Source: DASUFH01 sp036274645 (GTDB lineage Bacteria; Acidobacteriota; Terriglobia; 20CM-2-55-15). Taken from it: 6,240 bases of DNA. The stretch lies in contig DASUFH010000286.1 in NCBI GenBank assembly GCA_036274645.1, forward strand, positions 1-6,240, read 5' to 3'. This document shows positions 5,131-6,240 of this stretch, one piece after another (position 1 is the first letter of the stretch; each line of letters starts with the position of its first letter). Both the position numbers and the translations under genes were made by a program. Below the pieces are notes generated by a model. The model had not been told where the DNA came from. It did no database searches and saw only the letters and a program-made list of their open reading frames with translations.

Positions 5131-6240
5131 ACGAGCGCCCCGGCGAATTCTTTCTTTCAGACAGATCGCCGCCATTGTTCTGACGGGCGCATTGCTGGCG
5201 ACTGCCGCCATCAATATTGCGCAGAAGCGCCGATCGGTCACGCCCGACGATGGGTGCGCCTGGATTGAAACGCCATCCGGTGTTTCCGCGCGCAGCCTGG
5301 AGCCGGATGGACCGGCAGACCGGGCCGGCATCATACCCGGCGACGTGCTCAGAGCGATCACGGCCAACGGCTTGCGTCACGAGATACGGGCCGCTCGCGA
5401 CGTCGCCCGGGTCCTGTATGAAACCGGCGTATGGTCTCAGGCAACGTACTCGCTGGAGCGGGACGGCAGGCTCATCGAAACCGCCGTCATCATTGCTCAG
5501 CCCACCCAGAGAGCTCTGCGCCAGGGGCAATATCTCGAGATTATCGGGCTGCTCTACCTTTCCATCGGCGTATTCGTCCTGATCCGCCGGTCGCAGGCGC
5601 CGCACGCTTTTCACTTCTATCTGGTTTGTCTGACGTCGTTCGTCGTCTATTCCTTCGACTACACGGGGACGCTGGACACCTTCGACTGGACGGTGTTTTG
5701 GCTGGATCGGATCGCCGGATCGCTTCTGCCACCGCTATTTCTGCACTTTTACCTGGAATTTCCCCGTCCGGAGCAATCGACTACGGAGCGCCGGACTGCG
5801 ATGGCCCTCCTTTACGCGCCCGGCGCCGCGTTGCTGGTCGCATGGATCGCCTTTGTCTACGGGTTGCTGAATTTCATCCCGGCGCGCATGGAATCCCGCG
5901 ATCTGCTCGACAATCTGGGACTGTTTCACTTCGGCGCGTACTTCGTGATGAGCGCGGCGGCGCTCGCGTGGACCTTCTGGCAGGTTCGGGCGCCGGAACA
6001 GCGTCAACAATTAAAGTGGATCATGGCCGGCACGGCGGCCGCCCTGCCCTACTTCCTTCTGCAGGTTTTCGGCCGCCTGGGACTCGCGCGGGAAACACTC
6101 AGCGAAGTAGCCATTCTGCCTCTGGCCCTGATTCCCGTTTCGTTCGGATACGCGATCCTCCGCCATCGCCTGATGGACGTCGGGATCATCTTCAAAAGAG
6201 GCGTTACCTACACTCTCGCGACGGCTTCGGTGATCGGGCT
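5108..6240 (+). CDS. PDZ-domain multi-TM membrane sensor, N-terminal part (runs off the window)
   Basis: An open frame from 5102 (after TAA at 5099-5101) runs past the right edge; 377 full codons are visible. It has no nearby ATG. GTG at 5108 is the only plausible start before the first TM, and it overlaps the barrel gene by 23 bp. A basic N-terminus (RR at 8-9 and 12-13) precedes TM1 (about 20-37). A PDZ domain follows at about 49-131, with GPADRAGIIPGDVLRAI as its core. Further hydrophobic segments lie at about 142-158, 168-183, 196-217, 231-256, 272-292, 303-321 and 333-350. Positive charges alternate so that the PDZ is periplasmic and RHRLMDVGIIFKRG (352-365) is cytoplasmic. The FLHFYLEFP and RLMDVGIIFKRGVTYTL motifs are typical of N-terminal sensor modules attached to histidine kinases or SpoIIE-type phosphatases. 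The output domain is not in the window, so the exact class stays open. It is probably translationally coupled to the barrel gene. Confidence 0.82.
   Translation, partial: MDSTSSSRRAPRRILSFRQIAAIVLTGALLATAAINIAQKRRSVTPDDGCAWIETPSGVSARSLEPDGPADRAGIIPGDVLRAITANGLRHEIRAARDVARVLYETGVWSQATYSLERDGRLIETAVIIAQPTQRALRQGQYLEIIGLLYLSIGVFVLIRRSQAPHAFHFYLVCLTSFVVYSFDYTGTLDTFDWTVFWLDRIAGSLLPPLFLHFYLEFPRPEQSTTERRTAMALLYAPGAALLVAWIAFVYGLLNFIPARMESRDLLDNLGLFHFGAYFVMSAAALAWTFWQVRAPEQRQQLKWIMAGTAAALPYFLLQVFGRLGLARETLSEVAILPLALIPVSFGYAILRHRLMDVGIIFKRGVTYTLATASVIG

Noticed and set aside
5114..5614. A 166-codon - strand frame opposite the sensor gene
   Set aside because: The + strand frame there encodes a clear PDZ domain and TM segments; the antisense product shows neither.
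1..6240. CRISPR array, tRNA or rRNA genes, insertion sequence, defence genes
   Set aside because: No regularly spaced direct repeats, no cloverleaf-like or rRNA-like segment, and no transposase or nuclease motifs were seen on either strand.

Overview
The window reads as GC-rich chromosome from a Gram-negative (diderm) bacterium. Two secreted proteins carry signal peptides, and one of them is a predicted outer-membrane beta-barrel ending in phenylalanine. A GWxTD protein, a carboxypeptidase-regulatory-like domain fused to a barrel, and a PDZ plus multi-TM sensor together fit Acidobacteriota best. That placement is inference from gene families, not a phylogenetic result. All five genes lie on the + strand.

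Region by region: (1) 1-500 is the 3' end of an alpha-glucan phosphorylase gene (glgP, GT35 family) that includes the PLP-binding lysine motif. (2) 501-732 is non-coding and holds a pair of near-identical palindromes in inverted orientation, a REPIN/BIME-like or MITE-like element. (3) 733-1671 encodes a polytopic membrane protein of the YdjM/DUF457 'metal-dependent hydrolase' family with a soluble C-terminal extension. (4) A near-consensus extended -10 sigma-70-type promoter (1709-1736) precedes what looks like a three-gene transcription unit. Its genes are a secreted GWxTD-domain protein (1773-3425), an outer-membrane barrel with an N-terminal carboxypeptidase-regulatory-like domain but no visible TonB plug (3487-5130), and the N-terminal part of a PDZ-containing multi-TM sensor (from 5108). 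The sensor gene starts inside the barrel gene on a GTG and runs off the right edge.

The most interesting part is the 1709-6240 unit. It may be an envelope module: a secreted protein of unknown function, an outer-membrane barrel, and an inner-membrane sensor whose PDZ domain is predicted to face the periplasm. The barrel ends in an aromatic residue of the kind that periplasmic PDZ domains such as DegS recognise in unfolded porins, so the sensor could monitor barrel folding. This is a hypothesis from domain order and topology only. The sensor's output domain lies outside the window.
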